From the NCBI GenBank assembly GCA_046330455.1, contig JAXLSU010000013.1:23202-87201 (forward strand): 64,000 nucleotides of DNA, given 5' to 3'. This stretch comes from CAVQXR01 sp046330455. GTDB taxonomy: Bacteria; Actinomycetota; Thermoleophilia; Gaiellales; Gaiellaceae. The position numbers were made by a program, and so were the translations under genes. The stretch's first letter is position 1. Each line of letters opens with the position of its first letter. Below the pieces are notes generated by a model. It saw only the letters and a program-made list of their open reading frames with translations, was not told the origin of the DNA and made no database searches. Below are positions 37,151 to 44,899 of this stretch, in pieces.

Positions 37151-38016
37151 GAGGGAACCCCCTTCGAGGTGGATGGAGTCGAGGAACGCGTCGAGGCGGC
37201 AGACGGCCTCCGCACCGTGCGGATGAACAGCACCATCACGGGTACGAGGTAGAGCGCCCAGGCAGCGGCCTCGAGCTTGGTCGTCGCAGGCGAGAAGTTG
37301 AAGATCCCCTTGAGCATCGTCCCGTACCAGGAGCCCGGGTCGATCGTGTCGGAGACGTCGAAGAGGAGGTTGTTCAGGCCGGGCAGGAAGCGGGCCTCCT
37401 GCAGATCGTGGATGCCGTAGGAGAGCACCCCGGCCGCCACCACGACGAGGAAGCCACCCGACCAGGCAAAGAACCGCCCGAGATTCAGGCGGATGGCGCC
37501 GCGGTAGATGAGGTAGCCGATCACCGTCGCGGTTGCGAGACCGAGCGCTGCGCCGAGGAGCGGCTGGATGTTGCTCGCTCCCTCTGCGGTCGCCGCCCGT
37601 GTCGCCGCCCAGAGAAAGAGCGCCGTCTCCAGCCCCTCGCGCCCGACCGCGAGGAACGCGACCAGGACGAGCGCCCAGACGCTTGCGTCGGCGGCGCGAT
37701 CTGCCTCCAGGCGCAGCTCGTGTGAGAGGCCGCGCGCCCGACGCGCCATCCAGAAGATCATCCAGGTCACGAGCCCCACGGCGACGATCGAGAGCAGGCC
37801 GCCGATCAGCTCCTGCGCCTCGAACGTCAGCCCCCGCGGCCCGTAGGTCAGCAACGCACCGAACCCGAGGCTCACGGCGATCGCGACTGCGACGCCGGCC
37901 CAGATCCGCCACAGCAGGTCGCTTCTCCCCGACTTGACGAGATAGGCGACGAGGATCCCGACGACCAGGGCGGCCTCGAGGCCCTCGCGCAGACCGATCA
38001 GGTAGTTCGCAAACAG
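37147..38016 (-). CDS. efeU: Iron permease EfeU (FTR1 family), apparent CTG start
   Basis: 289 aa if started at CTG 38016. Seven hydrophobic helices include both REGLE iron motifs: LREGLEAALVVG in the first helix and GREGLETALFLW in the fourth. The N-terminus LFANYLIGLREGLEAALVVGILVAYL matches the family start (MFANYLIGLREG). In this frame no ATG, GTG or TTG lies between the upstream stop (38067-38065) and that point, while GGGGAGG stands 7 nt before the CTG. The next possible start (GTG near 37875) would delete the first helix and motif. It transports ferric iron handed over by EfeO/EfeB. Confidence 0.88.
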   Translation of the reverse strand: MFANYLIGLREGLEAALVVGILVAYLVKSGRSDLLWRIWAGVAVAIAVSLGFGALLTYGPRGLTFEAQELIGGLLSIVAVGLVTWMIFWMARRARGLSHELRLEADRAADASVWALVLVAFLAVGREGLETALFLWAATRAATAEGASNIQPLLGAALGLATATVIGYLIYRGAIRLNLGRFFAWSGGFLVVVAAGVLSYGIHDLQEARFLPGLNNLLFDVSDTIDPGSWYGTMLKGIFNFSPATTKLEAAAWALYLVPVMVLFIRTVRRPSAASTRSSTPSTSKGVPS

Positions 38017-38048
38017 AGCGTTGCCTCCCCGGGAGGAAGTCGATCCCT

Positions 38049-38067
38049 TGATGTGAGGGCAACCTTA
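38049..38067 (-). promoter_or_regulatory. Possible DtxR/IdeR iron box upstream of efeU
   Basis: TAAGGTTGCCCTCACATCA on the minus strand matches about 12 of 19 positions of the IdeR consensus, with the left half (AGGTT) intact. It lies 33 bp before the CTG start. Confidence 0.25.
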
Positions 38068-38192
38068 CTACATCAGCAAGGCTTCAGTAACATGAGCAAG
38101 AGGCCACGTCGCGAACCGGTCTGCCCGGCCGCTTCCCGGCACGCCCGTCGCTTCAGGGCAGGCCGGGGCCCGCCCCTCCCCCACGCCCTGCG

Positions 38193-39113
38193 TTACCCGC
38201 CCGGAGTCGCGAAGGCGCCGCGGAGCACCGCGGCGCACTCGTCGAGCGCGTTCCGGGTGCGGTCGAAGACCGCGGCCATGCGGATGAACCCGTGAATGAG
38301 CCCGTCGTAGCGGGCAAGACGGACGGCGACGCCGGCCGCCTCGAGCCGGGCGGCGTACGCCTCGCCCTCGTCACACAGCGGGTCGTACTCGCACGTGAGC
38401 ACGAACGCGGGGGCGACGCCCGCGAGGTCGGGAGCGCGTAGGGGAGCGGCCTCGGGGTCGTTCCGGTCGCCGTCCGGCCCGAGATAGTGATCCCAGTACC
38501 ATCGCATCGCCGACCGGGTGAGCCCGTAGCCCTCGGCATTCGTGACGTACGAGGGCGTGTCGAAATCGGAGTCGGTCACCGGGTACACGAGCAGCTGGTG
38601 ACGGAGCTCGAGCCCGTGGTCTCGCGCCCGCAGCGCGATCACCGCGGCGAGGTTCCCTCCCGCGGAGTCGCCGCCGACGGCGATCCGCTCCGGATCGCCG
38701 CCCAGGGAGCGCGCATGCTCGGCGACCCACGCGGTTGAGATCCAGGCGTCCTCGACGGCCGCGGGGAAGCGATGCTCCGGAGCCAGGCGATAGTCGACGG
38801 CGACGACGAGGCACGGCGTGCGGGCGCAGAGGGCCCGGCAGACGCCGTCGTGGGTGTCGAGGCTTCCGTACACCCACCCGCCACCGTGGAAGTACACGAG
38901 CACGGGCAGTTCGCGCGCCGGCCCCGGCGGCTCGTAGATCCGCACCGGCACAGGCCCGGGAAGCGTCCGATCGACGACGGCGCCCACTCCGTCCGGCTCG
39001 CCGAACAGGATCGGCGCGCCCGCCTCGATCGTGCGGCGTGCCTCGTCGACCGACAGCTCGTCCACGGGAGCGGCCTTTGCGAGGTACGGGACGCACTGGG
39101 GATCGAGGGCCAC
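38193..39113 (-). CDS. Alpha/beta hydrolase, hormone-sensitive lipase family
   Basis: 306 aa from GTG. The oxyanion motif HGGGWVYGS, the nucleophile GDSAGGN, the acid in CEYDPLCDEG and the His in LIHGFIRM are the full catalytic set of HSL-type esterases. These act on short acyl esters in the cytosol; the natural substrate is unknown. A TAGGCT box lies 6 nt before the start. The 3' region faces the efeU promoter region; the gap 38017-38192 holds that promoter and nothing else I can name. Confidence 0.92.
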   Translation of the reverse strand: MALDPQCVPYLAKAAPVDELSVDEARRTIEAGAPILFGEPDGVGAVVDRTLPGPVPVRIYEPPGPARELPVLVYFHGGGWVYGSLDTHDGVCRALCARTPCLVVAVDYRLAPEHRFPAAVEDAWISTAWVAEHARSLGGDPERIAVGGDSAGGNLAAVIALRARDHGLELRHQLLVYPVTDSDFDTPSYVTNAEGYGLTRSAMRWYWDHYLGPDGDRNDPEAAPLRAPDLAGVAPAFVLTCEYDPLCDEGEAYAARLEAAGVAVRLARYDGLIHGFIRMAAVFDRTRNALDECAAVLRGAFATPGG

Positions 39114-39119
39114 GGGGAG

Positions 39120-39125
39120 AGCCTA
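39120..39125 (-). promoter_or_regulatory. -10 box (TAGGCT) of the hydrolase gene, leaderless type
   Basis: TAGGCT on the minus strand ends 6 nt before GTG 39113. Confidence 0.5.
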
Positions 39126-39222
39126 CAGCCCCGCGAACGTGTACACGGCTTGACCTCCCTCCGGGCGAGCGGCGACCTGCGTGCGGGCAGAGCGGGAGGG
39201 ATGGAGCGATCTGCCCGGTCAG

Positions 39223-39228
39223 TATGAT
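39223..39228 (+). promoter_or_regulatory. -10 box (TATGAT) of the NarK-PAS gene, leaderless type
   Basis: TATGAT ends 8 nt before ATG 39237. Confidence 0.5.
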
Positions 39229-39236
39229 CAGGCGCG

Positions 39237-40874
39237 ATGAGCGATACGGCCGTCGGTACGGCGCCTCTCACCGCGCGTGTGGGCGGATCCGACGGCGCGG
39301 GAGCAGCGCGTAACCTCGCGCTCGCCACGCTCGCCTTCGGGCTCTGCTTCTGCACCTTCGGCCTGATCGCTCCGCTGGCGACGAAGTTCGAGGATGACCT
39401 CGGCCTCTCGAGCACCGCGGCGCTGCTCCTGACCGCGGTTCCCGTCATCCTCGGCTCGCTGCTGCGCCTCCCGGTCGGCGCGCTCACCGACCGGTACGGC
39501 GGCCGCCGGGTGTTCACGATCCTGCTCGCCCTCTCCGCGCTGCCGGCAGTCCTGTTCGGCTACGCGGAGAGCTATGCGGCGCTACTCGGGGTCGGGTTCC
39601 TGCTCGGGATCGCCGGCTCGTCCTTCGCCGTCGGCGTTCCCTTCGTCGCCGGCTGGTACAAGAAGGAGCGCCAGGGCTTCGCGCTCGGTGTCTACGGCGT
39701 GGGCAACATCGGGTCGGCCGTGGCCGCCTTCTCGGTGCCGGGAGTCGTGAACTCGTTCGGCCGGCCCGCGCTCGGCTGGACGGTGGGAGCGATCCTGCTC
39801 GCGGCGGCCGCCGGCTTCGCGCTCCTGGCGAGGGACGCGCCCCGCCGGGCGCAGTCCGGGCGCTACCGCGACGTGCTCCGCTCGGGAATGCGCCTCTGGC
39901 GGCTGGCCTACTTCTACTTCGTCGCCTTCGGCGGCTTCGTCGCCATGTCGCTGATCCTCCCGAAGCTGCTCGGGGACTGGTTCGGCTACTCGCTCGTCGA
40001 CGCCGGCCTGCGCGCAGCCGGCTTCACGATCGCGGCGACGATCGCCCGTCCGGTGGGCGGAGCGCTCGCCGACCGGTTTGGCGCGTACCCCGTCCTCGTC
40101 CTCTCGTTCGCCGGCATCGCCGTCGACTCGGCCATGCTCGCAGCGCTCGCACCGAATCCCCGCATCATTCCGATCACGGTCGCCTGCCTTTCGCTCGCCT
40201 GCTTCTTCGGCGCCTGCAACGGCGCCGTCTTCAAGCTCGTGGCGACCGAGTTCCCGCAGAACGCCGGTGCCGCGGGAGGCATCGTCGGCGCCGCCGGCGG
40301 CCTCGGAGGCTTCTTCCCGCCGATCTTCGTCGGCATCGTCAAGGACGCGAGCGGCCATTACACGCTCGGCTTCGTCGGTCTCCTCGTCGCCACGGTCGTG
40401 TGCCTCCTCGCCGGCGTCTGGCTGCTGCGGGCAGCAACGACGCCTACCGTTCCTCCCGGCTTCGCCGTCGCCGGCTCAGACCGGGGTCTCCTGCTCGCCT
40501 CGAGCGATCCCCTCTTCGCCGTCGACCACGAGCTGCGCGTGATCACCTGGAACTCTCCACTCGAGCAGCTCACGGGGATCACGGCACAGGACGCGATCGG
40601 ACGTCACTGCAGCGAGATCCTGCCGCACTCCCACGCCGACGGCTGCAGCCTCTGTGAGCTCCTGTGCTCGAGCGCGGAGCTCCACGAGGAGGGGTACGAG
40701 CGCGAAACGGGTGCCGAGCTCGTCCTACCGACCGCGCAGGGCCGCCGCCGCGTCTCGCTCTCGACGGTTCAGATCCGGCACGCCGGTCAGCTCATGATCA
40801 TCCACACGCTGCTCGGGCTCGGCACGCCGAGGGCAGACGACGAGCAGCTCGCGACCGATCCGGCCGACGCCTGA
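39237..40874 (+). CDS. NarK-type MFS transporter fused to a four-cysteine PAS domain
   Basis: 545 aa in one frame. Residues about 20-400 hold twelve membrane helices of the nitrate/nitrite porter type (FEDDLGLSSTAALLLTAVPVILGSLLRLPVGALTDRYGGRRVF; GGIVGAAGGLGGFFPP is the NarK-type glycine motif). Residues about 410-525 form a PAS domain (PLFAVDHELRVITWNSPLEQLTGITAQDAIGRHC) with Cys458, Cys470, Cys473 and Cys477 spaced C-x11-C-x2-C-x3-C, identical to the PAS-LuxR at 34038, and both domains end alike (MIIHTLLGL versus MIVHTLREL). The PAS should lie in the cytoplasm and may gate transport by redox state. The nitrate role is inferred from family and neighbourhood. Confidence 0.88.
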   Translation: MSDTAVGTAPLTARVGGSDGAGAARNLALATLAFGLCFCTFGLIAPLATKFEDDLGLSSTAALLLTAVPVILGSLLRLPVGALTDRYGGRRVFTILLALSALPAVLFGYAESYAALLGVGFLLGIAGSSFAVGVPFVAGWYKKERQGFALGVYGVGNIGSAVAAFSVPGVVNSFGRPALGWTVGAILLAAAAGFALLARDAPRRAQSGRYRDVLRSGMRLWRLAYFYFVAFGGFVAMSLILPKLLGDWFGYSLVDAGLRAAGFTIAATIARPVGGALADRFGAYPVLVLSFAGIAVDSAMLAALAPNPRIIPITVACLSLACFFGACNGAVFKLVATEFPQNAGAAGGIVGAAGGLGGFFPPIFVGIVKDASGHYTLGFVGLLVATVVCLLAGVWLLRAATTPTVPPGFAVAGSDRGLLLASSDPLFAVDHELRVITWNSPLEQLTGITAQDAIGRHCSEILPHSHADGCSLCELLCSSAELHEEGYERETGAELVLPTAQGRRRVSLSTVQIRHAGQLMIIHTLLGLGTPRADDEQLATDPADA

Positions 40875-40904
40875 GCGGCGGCGCGGGACGCCCGGGGACG
40901 CCCG

Positions 40905-41330
40905 CTACTCGGCGGGAGCGGCTGCGGTGCTCAGGTCCGGGCCGGCCCGGTGCGGGTCGTAGTGCTCGAGCAGCCAGTGGGCCACCGCTCCGTACGTCCG
41001 CTCGGGGACGTGCACGGGCTGATGCGCACAGAGGCTGTGAAACGACCGCTCGAACACCGCCCAGTCGCGTGGATGCAACGCAGTCGAGGACGCGGTCATG
41101 TGGACGAGGAAGGCCCGCCAGTCGACCGCGTGCTGCCGCTCATGGATCACGAGCCTCGCGGTCGGCGGGCAGCCCTCGTCGAGCCAGTCGAGGAACCAGC
41201 CCCGATCGAGCCACTCGCCGTAGGCCTTCGAGAGGCGTCCGGGCGACGCGACGCGATCGCGCGTTCCCTGCTCGGACCGCCTCAGCCAGGCCAGCGGGTG
41301 AGGGCGATGGAGATGCAGACCACCGGGCAC
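40905..41330 (-). CDS. Hypothetical protein between narK genes
   Basis: 141 aa from GTG 41330, fixed by a GGAAGGAG ribosome site 5 nt upstream; longer upstream frames lack one. The sequence is rich in His, Trp and Arg (LHLHRPHPLAWLRR; GEWLDRGWFLDWLDEG; LVIHERQHAVDWRAFLVHM; YGAVAHWLLEHYDPHRAG), helical, with no signal peptide or membrane helix. No family is recognised. Two or three CCGTAG/CTACGG half-sites lie 40-75 bp before its start, as upstream of the cytochrome c gene at 18076, which suggests shared control. Its place among nitrate transporters hints at a redox role. Confidence 0.65.
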   Translation of the reverse strand: MPGGLHLHRPHPLAWLRRSEQGTRDRVASPGRLSKAYGEWLDRGWFLDWLDEGCPPTARLVIHERQHAVDWRAFLVHMTASSTALHPRDWAVFERSFHSLCAHQPVHVPERTYGAVAHWLLEHYDPHRAGPDLSTAAAPAE

Positions 41331-41370
41331 GGCGCTCCTTCCGTCGCAGGACGCAACCCCAGTGTTCGTG

Positions 41371-41407
41371 CTTCCTACGGACGGCGCATCCGTAGAATCT
41401 ACGGATT
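41371..41407. promoter_or_regulatory. Operator-like palindromes upstream of the 141-aa gene
   Basis: Three alternating CTACGGA/TCCGTAG half-sites form two overlapping inverted repeats. The central one, ATCCGTAGAATCTACGGAT (about 41389-41407), is a perfect palindrome and matches the site at 17994-18012. The 243-bp gap 41331-41573 holds nothing else that I can name. Confidence 0.5.
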
Positions 41408-41573
41408 CGAGGCCTGCGACGGCCTGGCGCGCAGGGGCAGGCTCCTCCCGCCCCACGACCCAGACCGTGACCGCGGCCCGCCGGGCCGCTTCAGCGCGGG
41501 TCACGGCCGGCCGAGCCGGCTGTTCCGCCGCGGAGGCCGAGCCGGCCCCTCCGCCGCGGCGGGCCGTCAGCCG

Positions 41574-42929
41574 CTAGCAGGGCCTCTCGGCGCCCTTGCG
41601 CTTGTAGTACCACCAGTTGATCGCGATGTTGATCGCGTAGAAGACGGCGGCGCCGATGAAGAACGGGATCGGATCGCCGGCGGCGGAGATGACGACCGCG
41701 ATCAGCACGCTGAAGAGGAACGGGCCGAAGGCGGCGATCGCCGCCGTCCAGCCGATCACGCCGCCCGCCTGGCGCGGCGGGAAGATCATCGGCATCTGCT
41801 TGAACGTCGACGCATTCCCGATCCCCGAGAACAGGAAGAGACCGAGCATTCCGAGCACGAACCACAGGAAGGAGTCCGTCGAGTCCGGGGTGACGAAGAA
41901 TGACGTCGCGATCGCAAAGGCGAGGAGGCCGATGCCCGAGATCTGGGTCAGCCGCGCCCCGCCGAATCGATCCGAGAGCGGCCCGGCAGCGACCCGCGCG
42001 ATGGAACCGACGAGGGGACCGAGAAACGCATACGTGAGCGGATCGGGAGCGTCGTCGAAACCGCCGTAGACCTCCTTGATCAGGAGCGGGAACGTCGCCG
42101 CGAACCCCGAGAAGGAGCCGAACGTCATCACGTAGAGCGAGGTCATGAGCCAGGTGTGCTTCTCGTGGAAGATGTCGAACTGCTCGCGCACGTTCGCGCG
42201 GACAGGGACGCTGCGAAGCCGGAACCAGGCGAAGATCGAGAAGAAGAGGACGAACGGGATCCAGATCAGCACCGCGTTCTGGAGCCACACCTGCTCGCCC
42301 TTGTCGGTCGTCTGCATGGTCCCGACGAGCCCGAAGCCGATCACCCACGGCGTCAGGAACTGGACGAGGCTGACGCCGAAGTTCCCGATCCCCGCCTGGA
42401 TGCCGAGGGCCGTACCCTGCCGCCGCTTCGGGAAGAAGAGGCTCGTCGAGGGCATGAACGAGGAGAAGTTGCCGCCGCCGAGGCCCGCCAGGAAGGCCAG
42501 GGCGAGGAACACCCAGTACGGGGTGCCGTCGCTCTGGATCGCGAAGAACCAGCCGACGAGCGGCAGGAGCAGGGACGCGGTGCCGAAGCTGACGACGATC
42601 CGGGTACCGACGACCGGGACGAGGAAGGTGTGGACGATCCTGAACATGCCGCCGGCGAGCCCCGGCATCGCCGCGAGCCAGAACAGCTGGTTCGTGGAGA
42701 GGTCGAACCCGACCGAGTCGAGCCTGACGACGAGCGCGCTGACGACGAACCAGACGGCAAACCCCATCACCAGGTTGGCCGTCGTGATCCACAGCGTGTG
42801 CAGTGCGATCCTCCGGCCGCCGTGCTCCCAGTCGACGCCGTTCTCCGGGTCCCACTCCTCCATCCAGCCGCCGGCGGGGTGAACCCAGCGCTGGAAAAGG
42901 CTCCTCGGTGGGGCGGGCGATTGCTGCAT
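41574..42929 (-). CDS. narK: NarK-type nitrate/nitrite MFS transporter (second)
   Basis: 451 aa with twelve helices. It begins with a cytosolic segment (WMEEWDPENGVDWEHGGRRIALHTLWITTANLVMGFAVWF) typical of the NarK2 branch. GLGGGNFSSFMPSTSLFFPKRRQGTALGIQAGIGNFGVSLVQFL is the first nitrate-signature helix, and GNASTFKQMPMIFPPRQAGGVIGWTAAIAAFGPF the second. Members exchange nitrate for nitrite or import nitrate with protons. It lies 73 bp downstream of another narK gene on the same strand. Confidence 0.92.
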   Translation of the reverse strand: MQQSPAPPRSLFQRWVHPAGGWMEEWDPENGVDWEHGGRRIALHTLWITTANLVMGFAVWFVVSALVVRLDSVGFDLSTNQLFWLAAMPGLAGGMFRIVHTFLVPVVGTRIVVSFGTASLLLPLVGWFFAIQSDGTPYWVFLALAFLAGLGGGNFSSFMPSTSLFFPKRRQGTALGIQAGIGNFGVSLVQFLTPWVIGFGLVGTMQTTDKGEQVWLQNAVLIWIPFVLFFSIFAWFRLRSVPVRANVREQFDIFHEKHTWLMTSLYVMTFGSFSGFAATFPLLIKEVYGGFDDAPDPLTYAFLGPLVGSIARVAAGPLSDRFGGARLTQISGIGLLAFAIATSFFVTPDSTDSFLWFVLGMLGLFLFSGIGNASTFKQMPMIFPPRQAGGVIGWTAAIAAFGPFLFSVLIAVVISAAGDPIPFFIGAAVFYAINIAINWWYYKRKGAERPC

Positions 42930-43002
42930 CAGCGCGGCTCTCCGTCGCCGGATCGGGACGACCGGGGCCCGGCATCCCGGTCAGGGGTCTGCCGGCGGGC
43001 TC

Positions 43003-44313
43003 TCATACGATCGTTCCCTCGCGCGGGGAGGCGCCGGTGCGACGCTCGGCCCGCTTCATGTGCACGACCACGATGTGGAGCCAGACGAGGCTGACGAGCC
43101 CGCTGATCAGCACGACCATGTAGGCGCTCTGCGGGCGGCCGGTCGAGCCCTCGGCCCAGGCGAAGAGGAGTGGGAGCACGAAGCCGCCGAGACCACCGAC
43201 CGCGCCGACGAGGCCGCCGACGGCGCCGACGTCGCGAGGGAAGTAGTCGGCGATGTACCTGAAGACGGATGCCTTGCCGATCCCCATCATCACGCCGACG
43301 ACGACGATCAGCACCGTGAAGAGCACGATCCCGAGGTCGAAGGAGAGCCCGGCGAGCGCGAAGCACATGACGACGAAGGCGGTGTACGTGACGGGGCGGG
43401 CGCCGACCCGGTCGGAGAGGTAGCCGCCGAGCGGACGTAGGAGGCTCGCCGGGAAGATGAACAGAGCGGTGAGGAAGCCGGCGAGCTTCAGGTCCTGCCC
43501 GTAGACGTCGACGTAGTAGTGGGGGAGCCACAGCGCCAGCGCGACGTAGGCACCGAAGACGACGATGTAGTAGAGGCCGAAGCGCCACACCCGCAGCACC
43601 TTCAGGGGTTGCGAGACGTCCCGAAGCGTGCGCCCGCGGGCCGGTCGATGGTCGGGCGTGGGCGAGGTGAGCCACATGACGACGGCCATCGCCACGAGCA
43701 GGATCGCGTAGAGGAACGGGACGAAGCGCCAGCCGCCGGGGATCGCCCCGCCGGCGAGGCCACCCGCCACGATCATGGTCACGAGGAAGGGTGCGAACAG
43801 CTTCGTGATCGAGGCGCCGACGTTTCCGGCCCCGAACGTCCCGAGCGCGAACCCCTGCCGCTCCTGCGGGTACCAGGCCGAGACCCAGGCGATCCCGACC
43901 GCGAACGAGACGCCGGCGAGCCCGACGAAGAACGCGAGGACGACGAGCTGCGCGTAGGTGTCGGCACGGCTGACGAAGTACGTCGGGACGGCCGTGATCA
44001 GAAGCAGCACGGTGAAGACGAGACGACCGCCGATCTTGTCGGTGAGGATGCCGATCGGGACACGCAGGATCGAGCCGGTGAGGATCGGGATCGCGGCCAG
44101 GAAGGCGAACTGCCCCGTCGTCAGGTCGAGCTCCTTCTGGAGCGGGATCCCGATGATCGCGAACATCACCCAGACCGCGAAGAAGAGCGTGAAGCCGATC
44201 GTGGAGAGCACGAGGACGCGGTTGGCGTCCTTCTGCTTCTGGTCCTCGACCGTGCCGGCGGACCGCGGCCGAGCCGCTTCCGTTGCCGTGTCTGGCTGCC
44301 CCTGCTCGCTCAT
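43003..44313 (-). CDS. narK: NarK-type nitrate/nitrite MFS transporter (first of tandem pair)
   Basis: 436 aa from ATG 44313 (GTG 44346 would add 11 residues). Twelve helices; the N-terminal region LSTIGFTLFFAVWVMFAIIGIPLQKELDLTTGQFAFLAAIPILTGSILRVPIGILTDKIGGR and the motif AVGIAWVSAWYPQERQGFALGTFGAGNVGASITKL are characteristic of the NarK1 branch, and GAVGGLVGAVGGLGGFVLP is the second glycine motif. NarK1/NarK2 tandem pairs occur in denitrifiers, where the first is a nitrate/proton symporter and the second a nitrate/nitrite antiporter. A perfect 16-bp palindrome lies just upstream. Confidence 0.92.
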   Translation of the reverse strand: MSEQGQPDTATEAARPRSAGTVEDQKQKDANRVLVLSTIGFTLFFAVWVMFAIIGIPLQKELDLTTGQFAFLAAIPILTGSILRVPIGILTDKIGGRLVFTVLLLITAVPTYFVSRADTYAQLVVLAFFVGLAGVSFAVGIAWVSAWYPQERQGFALGTFGAGNVGASITKLFAPFLVTMIVAGGLAGGAIPGGWRFVPFLYAILLVAMAVVMWLTSPTPDHRPARGRTLRDVSQPLKVLRVWRFGLYYIVVFGAYVALALWLPHYYVDVYGQDLKLAGFLTALFIFPASLLRPLGGYLSDRVGARPVTYTAFVVMCFALAGLSFDLGIVLFTVLIVVVGVMMGIGKASVFRYIADYFPRDVGAVGGLVGAVGGLGGFVLPLLFAWAEGSTGRPQSAYMVVLISGLVSLVWLHIVVVHMKRAERRTGASPREGTIV

Positions 44314-44373
44314 CGCTGCCTGCCCTTCTTCGCCCATCGAGTCCACACGTATCCGTGTGTTACAAAGTGGGCC

Positions 44374-44389
44374 TGATCAACGTTGATCA
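44374..44389. promoter_or_regulatory. Perfect 16-bp palindrome, CRP/FNR-like site upstream of narK
   Basis: TGATCAACGTTGATCA has the TGATC-N6-GATCA layout of CRP-family operators. It lies 28 bp before GTG 44346 and 61 bp before ATG 44313. A related sequence is at 33971. Confidence 0.45.
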
Positions 44390-44622
44390 GCGTTGCGGGC
44401 CCCGTTCGGGGCCGGCCAGCGGACGGCCGCGAACAGATCGAACGGACGGAGACCGGCCGCAAGCTCGCGGTTCAGCTCGGGCAGGCGCCGGTTCGTCTCC
44501 TCCCCGTCCTGCGCGATCTCGCGCGGCCACCCGTACGCAGCCGCGACGACGGATCTCGCCGCCCGACAGGGCCACGGCGCGGGCTACGACTTCATGGTGA
44601 GCTGGGAGTCCGGAACCGCGAA

Positions 44623-44820
44623 CTACGTACGCTGCATGAGCCTGCGCCCCAGCTCCTCGAGCTCGGTCTCCGCCTGACGGAGCGCCTCGACGAGATGCGC
44701 CTCGGCCCCGTCACGGTCGATGGCCGCCGCGGCCCGCTCGGCCCGCTCGCGGGCCTCCGACACATAGAGGAGCACCTTCTCGATCTCGGCGAAATGCGCC
44801 TCGTTCACACCGTCGTTCAT
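44623..44820 (-). CDS. Small conserved-looking helical protein
   Basis: 65 aa from ATG 44820 (GTG 44838 is an alternative). It is almost wholly helical: NEAHFAEIEKVLLYVSEARERAERAAAAIDRDGAEAHLVEALRQAETELEELGRRLMQRT, with a regular heptad pattern suggesting a helical hairpin or coiled coil. Similar short proteins are common in actinobacteria. Divergent from aconitase by 79 bp. Function unknown. The gap 44390-44622 holds only GC-rich sequence. Confidence 0.55.
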   Translation of the reverse strand: MNDGVNEAHFAEIEKVLLYVSEARERAERAAAAIDRDGAEAHLVEALRQAETELEELGRRLMQRT

Positions 44821-44899
44821 ACCCGGCGGCCCGGACACGGACGGCGCCCGTTCGTGCCGGGATCGTGCCGGAGCCGAAACGGTAGTCTCCAGGTGAGAG

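Noticed and set aside
44374..44389. A classical FNR box
   Set aside because: The sequence does not contain TTGAT-N4-ATCAA; only a looser CRP/FNR-family likeness can be claimed.
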